A stretch of 64,000 bases of DNA from a virus. The stretch spans positions 64,001 to 128,000 of the IMG/VR virus record IMGVR_UViG_3300045996_000852. One strand, 5' to 3'. Made by a program: the position numbers and the translations under genes. Under the pieces are notes generated by a model that was given only the letters and a program-made list of their open reading frames with translations, made no database searches and was not told the DNA's origin. Shown piece after piece: positions 1 through 8,361 of the stretch; the stretch's first letter is position 1; every line of letters begins with the position of its first letter.

Positions 1-906
1 ATTCAAAGAAGTATCAGCAACTATGTATTGCATCGGAACTATCTCATAATCACTATATTGATCTTCAATATGGGAGAAATAGTATTTGGCTGCTAACCAA
101 TAAAAAGCTTGTTGAATGTAGTAATAATATTTAAGATAACCATAAGTAAATCCTTCGTTATCCCAAGTACACTTCAAATCATATAGATAAATCTTCTTCT
201 TTTTATGGTCAATTTTGAACAGGTCAAGTTCTGATTTACATTTCGTTTGAGTACAGTCTACATTATCATAAAGCCATTCTATAGGAAAGCTTGTGTGTAA
301 AGTATCCTTGCTACCAAGGAAAATATGAGAAGTATTCTCATCCCTTAGAACTGATTGACCAACAAACTTTCCTTTGTCAAGCATTACAGGGGTAACCATA
401 ATCTTACCAATATTGGCAATTCTGGACTTATAATAATCCTGACCATTCTTTTCGAAATCATCCCACACTTTATCAATATCCTTTCCTTTGTATTTATCCT
501 GAGCCTTGACACGATTGAAAGCCTCGTCAAACATATCAGCCATAGCCATAGTACAAATACCTTCCTCATTTGTGTTCTCTTCTGTTACATCGAACAAATG
601 GTCACAAAGGATAAATACCTGTCCTGTACCTAACTCATAGTCTAATTGAGCAAACTTTTCATCAATCCTATTGTCAAATTCTCGTTCATCACCATGACAA
701 TCCAACACAAAAAAGTGGGCTATATCACCCACTGTTGTAGACATGGAAGGTTTTGACTTCCTAGTCTTACCTAGTTTGTATTGATCGAAGAATAATGAAG
801 GATTTTCATCCCATACTTTAAGCATGGAATAGTTTAAAGAGGTAAGTTTTCTGTACTCTACCTGTGGTTTAACCAATTGGGTTTGTTTTACTTTTCCTGT
901 AATCAT
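1..906 (-). CDS. PD-(D/E)XK family nuclease, 3' end cut by window edge
   Basis: The 302 visible codons start at the ATG that overlaps the stop of the upstream gene (ATGA). The core is seen late in the protein: S-E-L-D at residues 225-228, then a hydrophobic strand and D243-L-K245-C-T. This is the D...(D/E)xK signature of RecB/Cas4/YqaJ-type nucleases. Just after it comes an aromatic helix with Q-Q-A-F-Y-W-L, which is like the Q-x3-Y motif of RecB-type exonucleases. A role as a recombination or DNA-processing exonuclease is an inference. No stop codon occurs before position 1, so the C-terminus is missing. Phage RecB-like nucleases often partner an annealing ATPase; a Sak4-like one lies at 25.4-26.3 kb. 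Confidence 0.75.
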   Translation of the reverse strand, partial: MITGKVKQTQLVKPQVEYRKLTSLNYSMLKVWDENPSLFFDQYKLGKTRKSKPSMSTTVGDIAHFFVLDCHGDEREFDNRIDEKFAQLDYELGTGQVFILCDHLFDVTEENTNEEGICTMAMADMFDEAFNRVKAQDKYKGKDIDKVWDDFEKNGQDYYKSRIANIGKIMVTPVMLDKGKFVGQSVLRDENTSHIFLGSKDTLHTSFPIEWLYDNVDCTQTKCKSELDLFKIDHKKKKIYLYDLKCTWDNEGFTYGYLKYYYYIQQAFYWLAAKYYFSHIEDQYSDYEIVPMQYIVADTSLN

Positions 907-1409
907 GGTTGTATATTTGCTTTAATTCCGAATAGCCACCTTACAAAGGTAGGTATCTTTTTATATTTCTCATAGTTCTGTTGGATTAAATGTTCAATTT
1001 TTCCCTCTCTCTTTGTTAATATTTCTAACTTAACCTTTTGTTCTTCTTCATTTTTAAATTCCCATGTTTTAAGGTCATCAGTGGTTAACAAAGTTATTTT
1101 TTCAAAGTGTCCCCGAGGAACCGAAAGTAAGTCACTTTGGATATTTCGGAATACTCTCTCCCTATCATAATCCATTAATACTTCATAACTACCTGCCATA
1201 TCCATATTAATAGTACCTATTTGCTCTTGATACTTATAATCCCTATAATGTCTATGTAAAGATAAAGTAATTGTTAACTTTTTCTTCTCTATTTCTTCTT
1301 CAAGTTGTTGGGTTAAGATTTTATTTCTTTCCTCCAAAAGCTTATAATGATTTTCCCATAAATCATAATCTATGGAAACATACTTTTCATGTGTTAGTTT
1401 ATTATCCAT
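903..1409 (-). CDS. conserved phage protein with coiled coil, unknown function
   Basis: The product has 168 residues from the start chosen (M-D-N-K-L), which sits just after the stop of the upstream gene. An upstream in-frame ATG at 1433 would overlap that gene by 20 nt. Residues about 15-45 are a charged heptad-like stretch (LLEERNK, QQLEEEIEKKK) that predicts a coiled coil. The rest is mixed charged sequence with no motif I recognise. It overlaps the PD-(D/E)XK nuclease gene by ATGA, so the two are translationally coupled and may act together. Confidence 0.6.
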   Translation of the reverse strand: MDNKLTHEKYVSIDYDLWENHYKLLEERNKILTQQLEEEIEKKKLTITLSLHRHYRDYKYQEQIGTINMDMAGSYEVLMDYDRERVFRNIQSDLLSVPRGHFEKITLLTTDDLKTWEFKNEEEQKVKLEILTKREGKIEHLIQQNYEKYKKIPTFVRWLFGIKANIQP

Positions 1410-1413
1410 TATT

Positions 1414-1701
1414 TTACTTATTAAGATTAACAAGTGTTCCGTCTTGAATTGCTTTCCTTATCCATCTCATGAATGTGATAGCCTTATCTGTAGCTAACAG
1501 AGTAGCAGTTCCTATGTCATCCAAGGGAACTGGAAACTGTAAAGTTTCAGAATTGGCTTTTCTAGCTTCATTCTCAGCAAGAGGAGTTGGGTCTTGAGGT
1601 ACTGCATAATTTTCAATCTTATAATAAAAATGTCCTTGTCTGTAGCTATCAAACCTAACATGGTTATTTTTAACTAGTTGTGTGATGTTTATATTTTCCA
1701 T
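1414..1701 (-). CDS. small protein, unknown function
   Basis: A 95-residue product, neutral to slightly basic. It carries a proline-rich middle (Y-A-V-P-Q-D-P-T-P-L-A) and a C-terminal amphipathic helix around F-M-R-W-I-R-K-A-I. I recognise no family. Its ATG shares one base with the stop of the GIY-YIG endonuclease gene, so it belongs to the same operon. Confidence 0.65.
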   Translation of the reverse strand: MENINITQLVKNNHVRFDSYRQGHFYYKIENYAVPQDPTPLAENEARKANSETLQFPVPLDDIGTATLLATDKAITFMRWIRKAIQDGTLVNLNK

Positions 1702-2132
1702 TAGTTGTGTATTTTACCTTTATAAAATCTTGACATAACATGACCATTCCAACAATCGTCCCGGAATAGTACATTATTCTGAATAAGTACTGCTGTTTCC
1801 CAATAAGTAAGTGAGCTTCTATTTTCACATAGTTTAATGATTTCTCTAGTAAATCCCTGTGTTCCACCACGTTGAGTAATATACTCAGTTAATGGTTTAC
1901 AAGAACCCCAATAGGATAACCATTTGGAATCTACCTGTTCCACTTTGATTCTCCTACGAGTTCCTACTCTTGCTTTCTTACTTAATCGAGTTTTCTTCTT
2001 ATGAGTAAATGCTTTCTTTCCCCAATAGTGATTCCCTTCATCATCTATGATGTGATAGATAAATCCATAAAATCCTTCAGGGGGAGTTTCTAAGCACTTG
2101 CCTTGATAAATCCAGCAATTACTTTTTAACAT
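1701..2132 (-). CDS. GIY-YIG endonuclease, SegE-like
   Basis: The protein has 143 residues. The N-terminal nuclease motif is variant: G-F-I-Y-H-I (23-28) for GIY and H-Y-W-G-K-K (35-40) for YIG. A basic stretch follows, then the S-K-W-L-S-Y-W-G-S region, and F-T-R-E-I-I-K-L-C with E112 in a Y-W-E-T-A helix. That order of motifs matches the free-standing GIY-YIG nucleases of T4-like phages (SegE group). These cut DNA and promote their own inheritance, or damage competitor DNA. Nothing indicates that it sits inside an intron. The family call is firm; the target is unknown. Confidence 0.8.
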   Translation of the reverse strand: MLKSNCWIYQGKCLETPPEGFYGFIYHIIDDEGNHYWGKKAFTHKKKTRLSKKARVGTRRRIKVEQVDSKWLSYWGSCKPLTEYITQRGGTQGFTREIIKLCENRSSLTYWETAVLIQNNVLFRDDCWNGHVMSRFYKGKIHN

Positions 2133-2403
2133 CAGGTTTCTTTTTGATAATAATAGTTTTTAATTTGATGAAATCTAATTTGGCCTTTACAGGAATCCAG
2201 CCTCTCTCTTCTGACTTAACAAGACAGGAGATACCACCATCTTCCATGATCTTTAAACGAGCACCCTCACCATTTTTGAATTTAACCCCAAGTAGGGTAG
2301 TAAATTGAAATTCAACGATTGTTCTCTTAGGGAGTTCTTTCTTTTTACCTGACTTTGGTGTTAGCTCCTGCTTGTTCTTGATTCTCTTTTTACTTTGTTT
2401 CAT
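2119..2403 (-). CDS. basic small protein, unknown function
   Basis: A 94-residue, very lysine-rich product (N-terminus KQSKKRIKNKQ, C-terminus IIIKKKPDVKK). The middle section (V-E-F-Q-F-T-T-L-L-G-V-K-F) is likely a small beta domain. The strong positive charge suggests nucleic acid binding, which is an inference only. Its end overlaps the start of the GIY-YIG gene by 14 nt. Confidence 0.55.
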   Translation of the reverse strand: MKQSKKRIKNKQELTPKSGKKKELPKRTIVEFQFTTLLGVKFKNGEGARLKIMEDGGISCLVKSEERGWIPVKAKLDFIKLKTIIIKKKPDVKK

Positions 2404-2417
2404 CCAGTTAGATTATT

Positions 2418-2657
2418 TCACAAACTTACTATATTATCAATAGATATTCCTTTTTCTTCAAGTTTATTTAACAAATCATAATACTTAGTGTAGTATTCAA
2501 TCTCTTTTTGTTTCAATTGAATACATAATTCTCTAAGTGTTTCTTTATCAGCCAGTTCTATCTCATTAGGCCGAATTTGTCTACCTAAATAAACTATGTC
2601 ATTAATCGTCTTGGGGAATTCCATATTGTAGAATTCACCCTGAATTTTGTTACTCAT
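2418..2657 (-). CDS. small protein, unknown function
   Basis: A 79-residue product from the start M-S-N-K-I-Q-G-E-F, preceded by GGAGC about 10 nt upstream. An earlier ATG at 2684 would run deep into the previous gene. It is mostly helical with a C-terminal heptad pattern (LCIQLKQKEIEYYTKYYDLLNKL), consistent with a short coiled coil. No family is recognised. Confidence 0.55.
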   Translation of the reverse strand: MSNKIQGEFYNMEFPKTINDIVYLGRQIRPNEIELADKETLRELCIQLKQKEIEYYTKYYDLLNKLEEKGISIDNIVSL

Positions 2658-3615
2658 ATGTTTTGCTCCCCGGGTTTTTATCAAGTTTTACCACCTTTCT
2701 TTTACAAGTTTGAGGGGATATAGGAACCAGAACAGCTACATATTCACCCCTCTTCCTTCCAACAACTCTACCTTTACTTCTCTCTGCTATAATCTGAGCA
2801 TTCTCTTCTCTGACCCATCTGGTAGCCATATGACCAGACCTTTCCCATTCTGACACCAGATAATTCAAGTTGAATTTCCTTGGAGTATAATTCTCAGGAA
2901 GGTCTACAACATACCTGTAGAAAGGAGTCCTCTTCGATTTCTTAGCTTCTTTTCTATCAGAAGCCTTCATTACTCTATCTTGTGTAATTCTAGTAATCAG
3001 AATCTCTTTATCGAGCAATGAGAGATAAGCATTAGTTGCTATTGTTGAAATAATTTGCGTTTTGATAACACTTCTGAAATATTCTTCGGAAACTTTGATT
3101 CTCCAAGCCTCAGTATCAGGTTCTAAATCAGGAAACTCCTTACTAACTGATTGAATTATAGGAAGCATTTGAGATATTCCTAAACGTTGATTCTCAAATT
3201 CATTTGCTATATGATCTATAGCTAATTTCTGATTATAGGTTCCTTCCAAGACTGTGTATTTAGTATTGGTATCACATTCTACTTTACAGAGAATCTCTGA
3301 AGTGTTATAGGGGTTAGTGGAAAATGGATTAGAAACATATACTGATAACTTAAGTGTTCCAAAATCGGTAAACTCAAAAGGATAATTACGAATATTTTCA
3401 TTTGGTCCCTTATGTTTAATAACTATGACACCTTTATTCAGGAATTTTATGAATCCTCTCTCTGATAGTCTTTGACATACCTTACGTAAATCATCCTGAC
3501 CATCACCTCCTGTTTTACCAGTCATCCAGTTAATCATTTTGATCTGAGTATCGGCAGTAATCTCTATTAAATCCCTTCCTTTGAATTTTTCCCGGACGTA
3601 TTGTAATTCATTCAT
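2650..3615 (-). CDS. conserved hypothetical protein, possibly DNA binding
   Basis: A 321-residue product. Residues about 25-60 (M-I-N-W-M-T-G-K-T ... L-R-K-V-C-Q-R-L-S-E-R-G-F-I-K-F-L-N-K-G) read like a winged-helix region with a turn and a wing. The C-terminal third is basic (R-S-K-G-R-V-V-G-R-K-R-G-E-Y). I do not recognise the family. A DNA-binding or replication-accessory role is an inference from charge and pattern. It ends inside the start of the next gene and follows two tiny genes. Confidence 0.6.
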   Translation of the reverse strand: MNELQYVREKFKGRDLIEITADTQIKMINWMTGKTGGDGQDDLRKVCQRLSERGFIKFLNKGVIVIKHKGPNENIRNYPFEFTDFGTLKLSVYVSNPFSTNPYNTSEILCKVECDTNTKYTVLEGTYNQKLAIDHIANEFENQRLGISQMLPIIQSVSKEFPDLEPDTEAWRIKVSEEYFRSVIKTQIISTIATNAYLSLLDKEILITRITQDRVMKASDRKEAKKSKRTPFYRYVVDLPENYTPRKFNLNYLVSEWERSGHMATRWVREENAQIIAERSKGRVVGRKRGEYVAVLVPISPQTCKRKVVKLDKNPGSKTYE

Positions 3616-3616
3616 A

Positions 3617-3757
3617 TTACTTGATTTTTACTATTGTATAAGGTCTGTTCCAGCAAAGAGATAACCACTCTTTAGCTTTTTTGATACTAGGAAATTCATC
3701 AGTAAGGATTTCCTTACAGCTCCCGTGGAGTCTGATTCTACATCTTTGAGCTTTCAT
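3617..3757 (-). CDS. tiny basic protein, unknown
   Basis: A 46-residue reading frame (M-K-A-Q-R-C-R-I-R-L-H-G-S-C...) that fills the gap between its neighbours. It stops two bases before the ATG of the 321-residue protein. It is rich in Lys and Arg with three cysteines. The fit into an otherwise empty slot in a gene-dense operon supports it; nothing is known of function. Confidence 0.45.
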   Translation of the reverse strand: MKAQRCRIRLHGSCKEILTDEFPSIKKAKEWLSLCWNRPYTIVKIK

Positions 3758-3761
3758 ATTT

Positions 3762-3923
3762 TTAATTTGTATTGTCAGCTTCTTCTTTTTCCTTTAACCT
3801 TTTCTGAATCTCTTCATCAATACTTTGAGAAGAGAATATATGATATAAATTGGATTTACCATGTCTTCTTTTCATAACTAATAGTTCTTGAAAAGTATAG
3901 AGATGAATTTCATTTTCAATCAT
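3762..3923 (-). CDS. tiny protein, unknown
   Basis: A 53-residue frame that begins by ATGA overlap with the stop of the upstream glycosylase-like gene, which is the usual gene junction in this genome. It has a hydrophobic N-terminal helix (L-Y-T-F-Q-E-L-L-V-M) and a charged C-terminal helix (E-E-I-Q-K-R-L-K-E-K-E-E). No family is recognised. Confidence 0.5.
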   Translation of the reverse strand: MIENEIHLYTFQELLVMKRRHGKSNLYHIFSSQSIDEEIQKRLKEKEEADNTN

Positions 3924-4522
3924 ATTCTACGTGGTTTAATTTTTCTCCAAGTAAGCCATAAAAGACTCTGCATTTCAGATGGTAACATCTTATTCTCAGT
4001 AGCATATTCTTGAAGAACTTGTTTAAGAAATAAGTATTGTTTATTAGTAGCTGTTTTGTAGGTAAAATCACCGGACATAAGCTGACACATATGAGAATCT
4101 AAAGTAACATATTCAGGATTCTCAGGTTTAGTTATATTCATAAAGAAATTAACAGTCTTCTGTCCGTTAAGAATTCCTTCCGTTAATGTCATAATATTTG
4201 TATCATAACAATCTCTTATAAAATAAATAGCTTTTGCCTTTTCTACCTGCTGTCCTGTATGTCTACATGTTTCACCTCTACTCTTCAGGAAATCTTCTGT
4301 AAGAACCATGTTATGAAACCAGTTCTTTTGAGGAGATAAACAACTTATTAATCCTGAAACAATTATAGGATTTACATTGTATTGTTTTCCTAAAGTTTGT
4401 GCAAATTGATTAGCTTTAGGAAACCATTCCTTTGCTTCTTTTCGAGTGGCTAAGTCTGTCTGAATTAAGACATCTTCCATATTTGACTTTACAAATTCGG
4501 TATTGTATATTGCTTTCATCAT
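3920..4522 (-). CDS. helix-hairpin-helix glycosylase-like phage protein
   Basis: A 200-residue product. The order V-S-G-L-I-S-C-L-S-P-Q-K-N-W near residue 57, then L-N-G-Q-K-T-V-N-F-F, then Y-V-T-L-D-S-H near residue 143 resembles a family of phage proteins built on a HhH DNA glycosylase-like fold. In that fold a short loop is followed by an invariant Asp in V-T-L-D. The likely role is recognition or removal of a modified base, but I place it by pattern only and the catalytic Asp is not proven. It sits in an operon with a zinc-ribbon protein (4519-4791) and is not adjacent to the two UDG-like genes. Confidence 0.4.
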   Translation of the reverse strand: MMKAIYNTEFVKSNMEDVLIQTDLATRKEAKEWFPKANQFAQTLGKQYNVNPIIVSGLISCLSPQKNWFHNMVLTEDFLKSRGETCRHTGQQVEKAKAIYFIRDCYDTNIMTLTEGILNGQKTVNFFMNITKPENPEYVTLDSHMCQLMSGDFTYKTATNKQYLFLKQVLQEYATENKMLPSEMQSLLWLTWRKIKPRRI

Positions 4523-4791
4523 TCAAAGTGTTTTGAGTTATTTCTATTCTTATGACATGTAGGACAATGTATTCCTATATGTCCAAATACTTCAGATGAA
4601 GATTCTCTCCATCCTTCTTTGTAAGCCTCTTTCGCCAGTTCTGCCTGAATATTCTCTACTTTGTCATCACTGCTATCAAAGTCTTCTTTTTCTAACGTTA
4701 TTTTGTTTTCACATACAACACATTCAAGTTTTAAATTGAGTACAACTTCAGCGTTGGATGTGAGTCTCTGTATTTGTGCTATTTTACTCAT
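4519..4791 (-). CDS. zinc-ribbon-like protein, unknown function
   Basis: A 90-residue product beginning M-S-K-I-A-Q-I. An upstream ATG at 4830 is rejected because the rIIB terminator hairpin lies across that stretch. Two cysteine pairs, C-V-V-C and C-P-T-C-H, flank a charged helical middle, which is the layout of a small zinc ribbon. It overlaps the downstream glycosylase-like gene by ATGA. Role unknown. Confidence 0.6.
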   Translation of the reverse strand: MSKIAQIQRLTSNAEVVLNLKLECVVCENKITLEKEDFDSSDDKVENIQAELAKEAYKEGWRESSSEVFGHIGIHCPTCHKNRNNSKHFE

Positions 4792-4806
4792 ATAAAGTGT
4801 TTTAAA

Positions 4807-4838
4807 TAAAAAAAGAGGGAGCCTAGACAAGCTCCCTC
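4807..4838 (-). terminator. intrinsic terminator after the rIIB-like gene
   Basis: On the minus strand an 8-bp perfect stem GAGGGAGC/GCTCCCTC with an 8-nt loop is followed directly by a run of T. It ends the rIIB transcript; the next gene starts 16 nt further on. Confidence 0.9.
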
Positions 4839-4867
4839 GGTTAATATATGCTACAAACGATAAAAGA

Positions 4868-6337
4868 CTACTGGATAGCTACAATTCTATCATTCAACTG
4901 CTCCTTAAGCTGGTCCATGATGTTCACAACTATCTCTTCTGCTTCCTCTTCTTTACCAAGATTAGCAGGAATAATTCTCTGTTCTGTTAATTCCTTAACA
5001 GTAAGATTCTCGGCATCTTGGACTAACTCTTCAATTTTACCTTTGAAGTAATCTTCCATGAGGTGTAAACCTTCATCATTTACTACAAAGTTAGAATCAT
5101 CTTCCTCCCTGTTAAGAACAGCCAAAGGTAAGTATTTGCAACACCTGAACTTACTTTCCCTGTAAGGTACAGAAACTATGTCTCTTGGACAAATAGCTAT
5201 GATAATCTTAGTATCACCATTACCAGAGTGGTCATTGATATTAAATGCTGCATGTAAACCTCTTGAGCACGAAGCACTTGATTCATCACACGCCCTTCTT
5301 GGCATTGATACTTCCTTACCTATTCTAATATCCATTGTTCCTGTATGTCCGTCAGTATAAGATTGCTTTGTTTGCAATTCATTAATCTTATCGTACATTT
5401 CTCCTACCATACCAATGAAGTTATGATTAGGATGTTCCTCAGTATTTACCTTTTTACCAAGTCCTCTAGCTACAAGGAAATATTCCTTGCTATCCAAATT
5501 CTCATAAATATCAAAGTTATTTAACCCTTTCTTAGCCTTCTTGACCTTAGTCCAAGAATTAGATATAAAGTTAATAAGTTTAATATTATCTGCTGGTTTA
5601 CCTACAGAACGTACCCAACGATAAGCAAGAACGAATCCTTCTTTGGTAATAGGTACTCTGTATTTTTCCATAAGAGCATAGAATTCCTCTGTAGCTCTTG
5701 GGTTTGGATTGAGTACTATCCACCTCCAAAAATTCTTCAATCCTTCATAATGAAGTTTAGCATCTTCATCTTCCCTTCCTGCAAGTTCTGATAGTCTCTG
5801 AATTAAATTACGAGGTATACTCCTCTTAATTCCCTTCATAACCACTGAGTTACCTTGAATTTCAAAGTCCCCATTATTTACAAGAATAGCTACCTGACCA
5901 AGGGTTTCTAAAATCTGAGACTCTACCTTGTTAGTATCAGCTTCAGCAATTTCCTTTTCTACAATTTCTGTAGGAGTTGGTGGAAGATCAGGATTTAACA
6001 TCCTTTTAATTCCTAAAACATCCTTAGCTTCTCTTAGTTCAATAAGCTTCTTGAAGTTCTCTTCGTTAACATCCTCAGAATTTGCGTATAGTATTTCCTT
6101 TCCGTCAATTACAACGAATAAATCTTTACCCGGAGAGAAATGAATCCTTACTTTCTTCTTGGATTCTTCTTCTTTCATTAAACTTTCTGCTTCCTGTGCT
6201 TTCCTTCTCCACTCTTGTTTCTCTTCTTCTGCTTCCTTTTTTCCCTGCTCGTAATCTTTCTTGAGGCTTTCCACCTCTTTTATTAAATCCTCTAACTTGT
6301 CTGTTTTAAGACGTTTCCAAAAGTTGTACCATGCCAT
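4868..6337 (-). CDS. rIIB-like: rIIB-like protein
   Basis: The product has 489 residues, longer than T4 rIIB. Residues about 13-60 form a strongly charged coiled coil (KEEVESLKKDYEQGKKEAEEEKQ type). The C-terminal half has the rIIB family landmarks: G-F-V-L-A-Y-R-W-V, then M-P-R-R-A-C-D-E-S, C-S-R-G-L-H-A-A, I-A-I-C-P-R-D-I-V-S-V-P, and F-R-C-C-K-Y. In T4, rIIA and rIIB act together at the host membrane and protect against RexAB exclusion; their biochemistry is still unclear. The matching rIIA-like gene lies at 12.3-15.3 kb, about 6 kb upstream in transcription order, rather than adjacent as in T4. A strong terminator follows the gene. Confidence 0.85.
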   Translation of the reverse strand: MAWYNFWKRLKTDKLEDLIKEVESLKKDYEQGKKEAEEEKQEWRRKAQEAESLMKEEESKKKVRIHFSPGKDLFVVIDGKEILYANSEDVNEENFKKLIELREAKDVLGIKRMLNPDLPPTPTEIVEKEIAEADTNKVESQILETLGQVAILVNNGDFEIQGNSVVMKGIKRSIPRNLIQRLSELAGREDEDAKLHYEGLKNFWRWIVLNPNPRATEEFYALMEKYRVPITKEGFVLAYRWVRSVGKPADNIKLINFISNSWTKVKKAKKGLNNFDIYENLDSKEYFLVARGLGKKVNTEEHPNHNFIGMVGEMYDKINELQTKQSYTDGHTGTMDIRIGKEVSMPRRACDESSASCSRGLHAAFNINDHSGNGDTKIIIAICPRDIVSVPYRESKFRCCKYLPLAVLNREEDDSNFVVNDEGLHLMEDYFKGKIEELVQDAENLTVKELTEQRIIPANLGKEEEAEEIVVNIMDQLKEQLNDRIVAIQ

Positions 6338-6338
6338 G

Positions 6339-6857
6339 TTATTTCAGTTTAAGATTAAAACCTTGTGATTGCAAATATAGTAAAGCTTCTCCATTTCCTA
6401 TAGCATCATTTACAGGATTGTGGTCGTGATTTGTTTTCCTATGTCTTTTCCACTGATAATGCATATCATTGTAGAATCCACAGAATAAATCAGCTATCCT
6501 TCTGGAAGACCATCCGAAAGGATTAGAACCATAATACACATGGAAATAAAAGTTAATCCATGAAGCATCATATCCATTATTATCGGATATGAGAATAGGC
6601 TGACCTTGTGAATGAAGTTTGAGATAATCAGCAAACTTTTTCATAACTAAATGAGGGTCATCAAATTGTTCATGTTCTTGCCTTGTAAATCCACTAACTG
6701 CTAAAGCATCAGGATTATACCCCTGTTGAATGGGTTTAGTTTTACCATAAAATGTTTTGTCTAAATATTTATCTACCTTAACAGCACCAAAACAAACCAT
6801 ACTGTTAACACCTACTATTGGTCCATCGGACTCAACATCTACTACAAAGAGTGACAT
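6339..6857 (-). CDS. DEDDh 3'-5' exonuclease, DnaQ-like
   Basis: A 172-residue protein with the exonuclease motifs in order: D7-V-E9 (Exo I), S-D-N-N-G-Y-D97-A-S-W (Exo II) and H146-N-P-V-N-D151-A (Exo III, h type). Such proteins remove 3' nucleotides from DNA or RNA and in phages serve proofreading, recombination or RNA turnover. The polymerase B here has its own exonuclease domain, so this is a separate trimming enzyme. It is followed after one base by rIIB. Confidence 0.85.
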   Translation of the reverse strand: MSLFVVDVESDGPIVGVNSMVCFGAVKVDKYLDKTFYGKTKPIQQGYNPDALAVSGFTRQEHEQFDDPHLVMKKFADYLKLHSQGQPILISDNNGYDASWINFYFHVYYGSNPFGWSSRRIADLFCGFYNDMHYQWKRHRKTNHDHNPVNDAIGNGEALLYLQSQGFNLKLK

Positions 6858-6859
6858 AT

Positions 6860-7270
6860 TTAAAATTTAGGTACTGATAGTTCAGCAATATTATTGAATT
6901 TGAATTCTTCCAACAGTCTATTACACAAGTATAGAAATGTACGGGGACAGGATTGAATCATTCCTGCTCTACCTGTACCAATTCCATATTTAGGAAATAC
7001 AACACTGTTGTATCTCTTTGCTCTTGTTTTAAGGGTTGTAATATCCATTTCAATTCTCATACAATTCTGAGAAAAATTTAAGTCTACCCAAGGTTTTCCG
7101 ATTTCTTCTAATGTACAGAATCCAAAGGCATTTTCAAAAGGTCTGATGATAGCTTGTCCACCACCTTTGCTTTTGGAACCTTGCTGTCTTTCATTTTCTC
7201 CGAATACATATAGTTTATCAGGATTGCTCAGACATTCTTGTTCTGAGTAAATTTCTAATACTTGTGTCAT
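6860..7270 (-). CDS. conserved phage protein of the VFGDN/GGQAxIR type, unknown function
   Basis: The protein has 136 residues. The stretches Y-V-F-G-E-N, G-G-G-Q-A-I-I-R, N-A-F-G-F, and F-P-K-Y-G-I-G-T-G-R-A occur in a small family common in phages and bacteria, described as a domain of unknown function. The glycine-rich loop and G-I-G-T-G-R-A suggest binding of a nucleotide or ADP-ribose-like ligand, but that is inference. It sits just upstream of the DnaQ-like gene. Confidence 0.6.
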   Translation of the reverse strand: MTQVLEIYSEQECLSNPDKLYVFGENERQQGSKSKGGGQAIIRPFENAFGFCTLEEIGKPWVDLNFSQNCMRIEMDITTLKTRAKRYNSVVFPKYGIGTGRAGMIQSCPRTFLYLCNRLLEEFKFNNIAELSVPKF

Positions 7271-7285
7271 AAAAATAGGGTTTAT

Positions 7286-7307
7286 AGGACTCCCTTTCGA
7301 GAGTCCT
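7286..7307 (-). terminator. probable terminator hairpin
   Basis: A 7-bp stem AGGACTC/GAGTCCT with an 8-nt loop lies 6 nt after the stop of the 291-residue gene. The tail is ATAAACCC, not a T run, so termination may be partial. Confidence 0.55.
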
Positions 7308-7312
7308 TGTTA

Positions 7313-8188
7313 CTAAAAATAATCCTTATACTTCTCCATAAGGTCTTCTACTTCTTTAGCTTTTTGGTTCCTGATGCCATTATCACTTCTTACATTATCA
7401 GGGTCCATCATTAGAGATTTCATTGCAGTGTAAATCTCATTGATTGCAGGGTCATTAGTTACATTCAGCCTTGGTAGAACTCCAATAAGTTCTTCAAGAT
7501 TACCAAATAAACTATCACGGAAGATAGAGTCCTTCTCTGATAATTTCTGTTTCATTGGCTCAAGAATATTTCTAATCCTTGTCCATATATCTTTCATGGC
7601 ATCCTTTAACCTTTCTTGAATCTCTATTTGGGCTGCTGTCTTCAATTTCTCAGCTTCACCAGCAGACAAACCACTAATCCTGAAATCCGTTTCAGGTACA
7701 GGCATGAATGCAGGTTTAACACCAAACTTATATTCAATCTCGGCTTTTGTAGGATAATCAGACTCTCGAAACATATCTCCTAGTCTTGTTCGTGCTTCTT
7801 GTACATAGCTATCATAGTTTGCTACGAACTCCCTTGTTGCATCATCAAATGATTTTCTTAATTCATTTAATTCGGCTACATAATTTAGATAATTTGCAGC
7901 AGGAAGTAATCTCTCTCCATTATCATTCCACGGTAGCGTGTTAAGGTAGTGAAAAGTTCTTAATTTACTGATAGCTTTTTGTACATCTTTTAAAGACTCC
8001 TTGGAAACCAGCATCTTATTATATCTCCCGGCATCCTTAGCATTATGCTTATCATCTACCTCTTTAGATACCTGAGCATCATACTTACGTGCTGTCCATT
8101 GAGAAATCCTCAAATTAATAGTCATAGCCTTATCATTCAGGGCTACTGCTGGTGCTGCTGTCTTTTGTAATTCCGTTACAGTTTCCAT
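7313..8188 (-). CDS. conserved phage protein, possibly DUF3150-like
   Basis: A 291-residue, mostly helical protein. It has alternating charged helices, including T-F-H-Y-L-N-T-L-P-W-N-D-N-G and L-G-D-M-F-R-E-S-D-Y-P-T followed by P-V-P-E-T-D-F. Proteins of this general kind (helical, about 300 residues) are often found near MoxR/VWA pairs in phage and bacterial genomes, and here such a pair lies 1.2-4 kb upstream. I am not sure of the family. A substrate-adaptor role for that module is conjecture. Confidence 0.5.
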   Translation of the reverse strand: METVTELQKTAAPAVALNDKAMTINLRISQWTARKYDAQVSKEVDDKHNAKDAGRYNKMLVSKESLKDVQKAISKLRTFHYLNTLPWNDNGERLLPAANYLNYVAELNELRKSFDDATREFVANYDSYVQEARTRLGDMFRESDYPTKAEIEYKFGVKPAFMPVPETDFRISGLSAGEAEKLKTAAQIEIQERLKDAMKDIWTRIRNILEPMKQKLSEKDSIFRDSLFGNLEELIGVLPRLNVTNDPAINEIYTAMKSLMMDPDNVRSDNGIRNQKAKEVEDLMEKYKDYF

Positions 8189-8361
8189 ATTTCTTCTGTT
8201 TTAAATGTTATTCCTTTATCATAATAATTCTTCATAAAAGAAAGGACTTCTTCCATGTTATTGAAAGTTTTTGCATTCTCTATGTGAAGAGCTATATGAT
8301 TATATTCCTGAACATAATAACTACTACCACTTATAAATACTTTTATAACTAAATACTTCAT
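8176..8361 (-). CDS. small protein, unknown
   Basis: A 61-residue product starting by ATGA overlap with the RNase H stop. It has an N-terminal beta hairpin pattern (K-Y-L-V-I-K-V-F-I) and a helix (M-E-E-V-L-S-F-M-K-N-Y-Y). The end overlaps the next gene by 13 nt. No family is recognised. Confidence 0.55.
   Translation of the reverse strand: MKYLVIKVFISGSSYYVQEYNHIALHIENAKTFNNMEEVLSFMKNYYDKGITFKTEEIWKL

Noticed and set aside
355-633. Plus-strand frame of 92 codons
   Set aside because: It is antisense to the PD-(D/E)XK nuclease gene and has no family match.
6366-6380. TATATTTG promoter-like sequence inside the DnaQ-like gene
   Set aside because: It codes for residues L-Y-L-Q near the end of the gene and has no TTTG at -33 in front of a suitable start.
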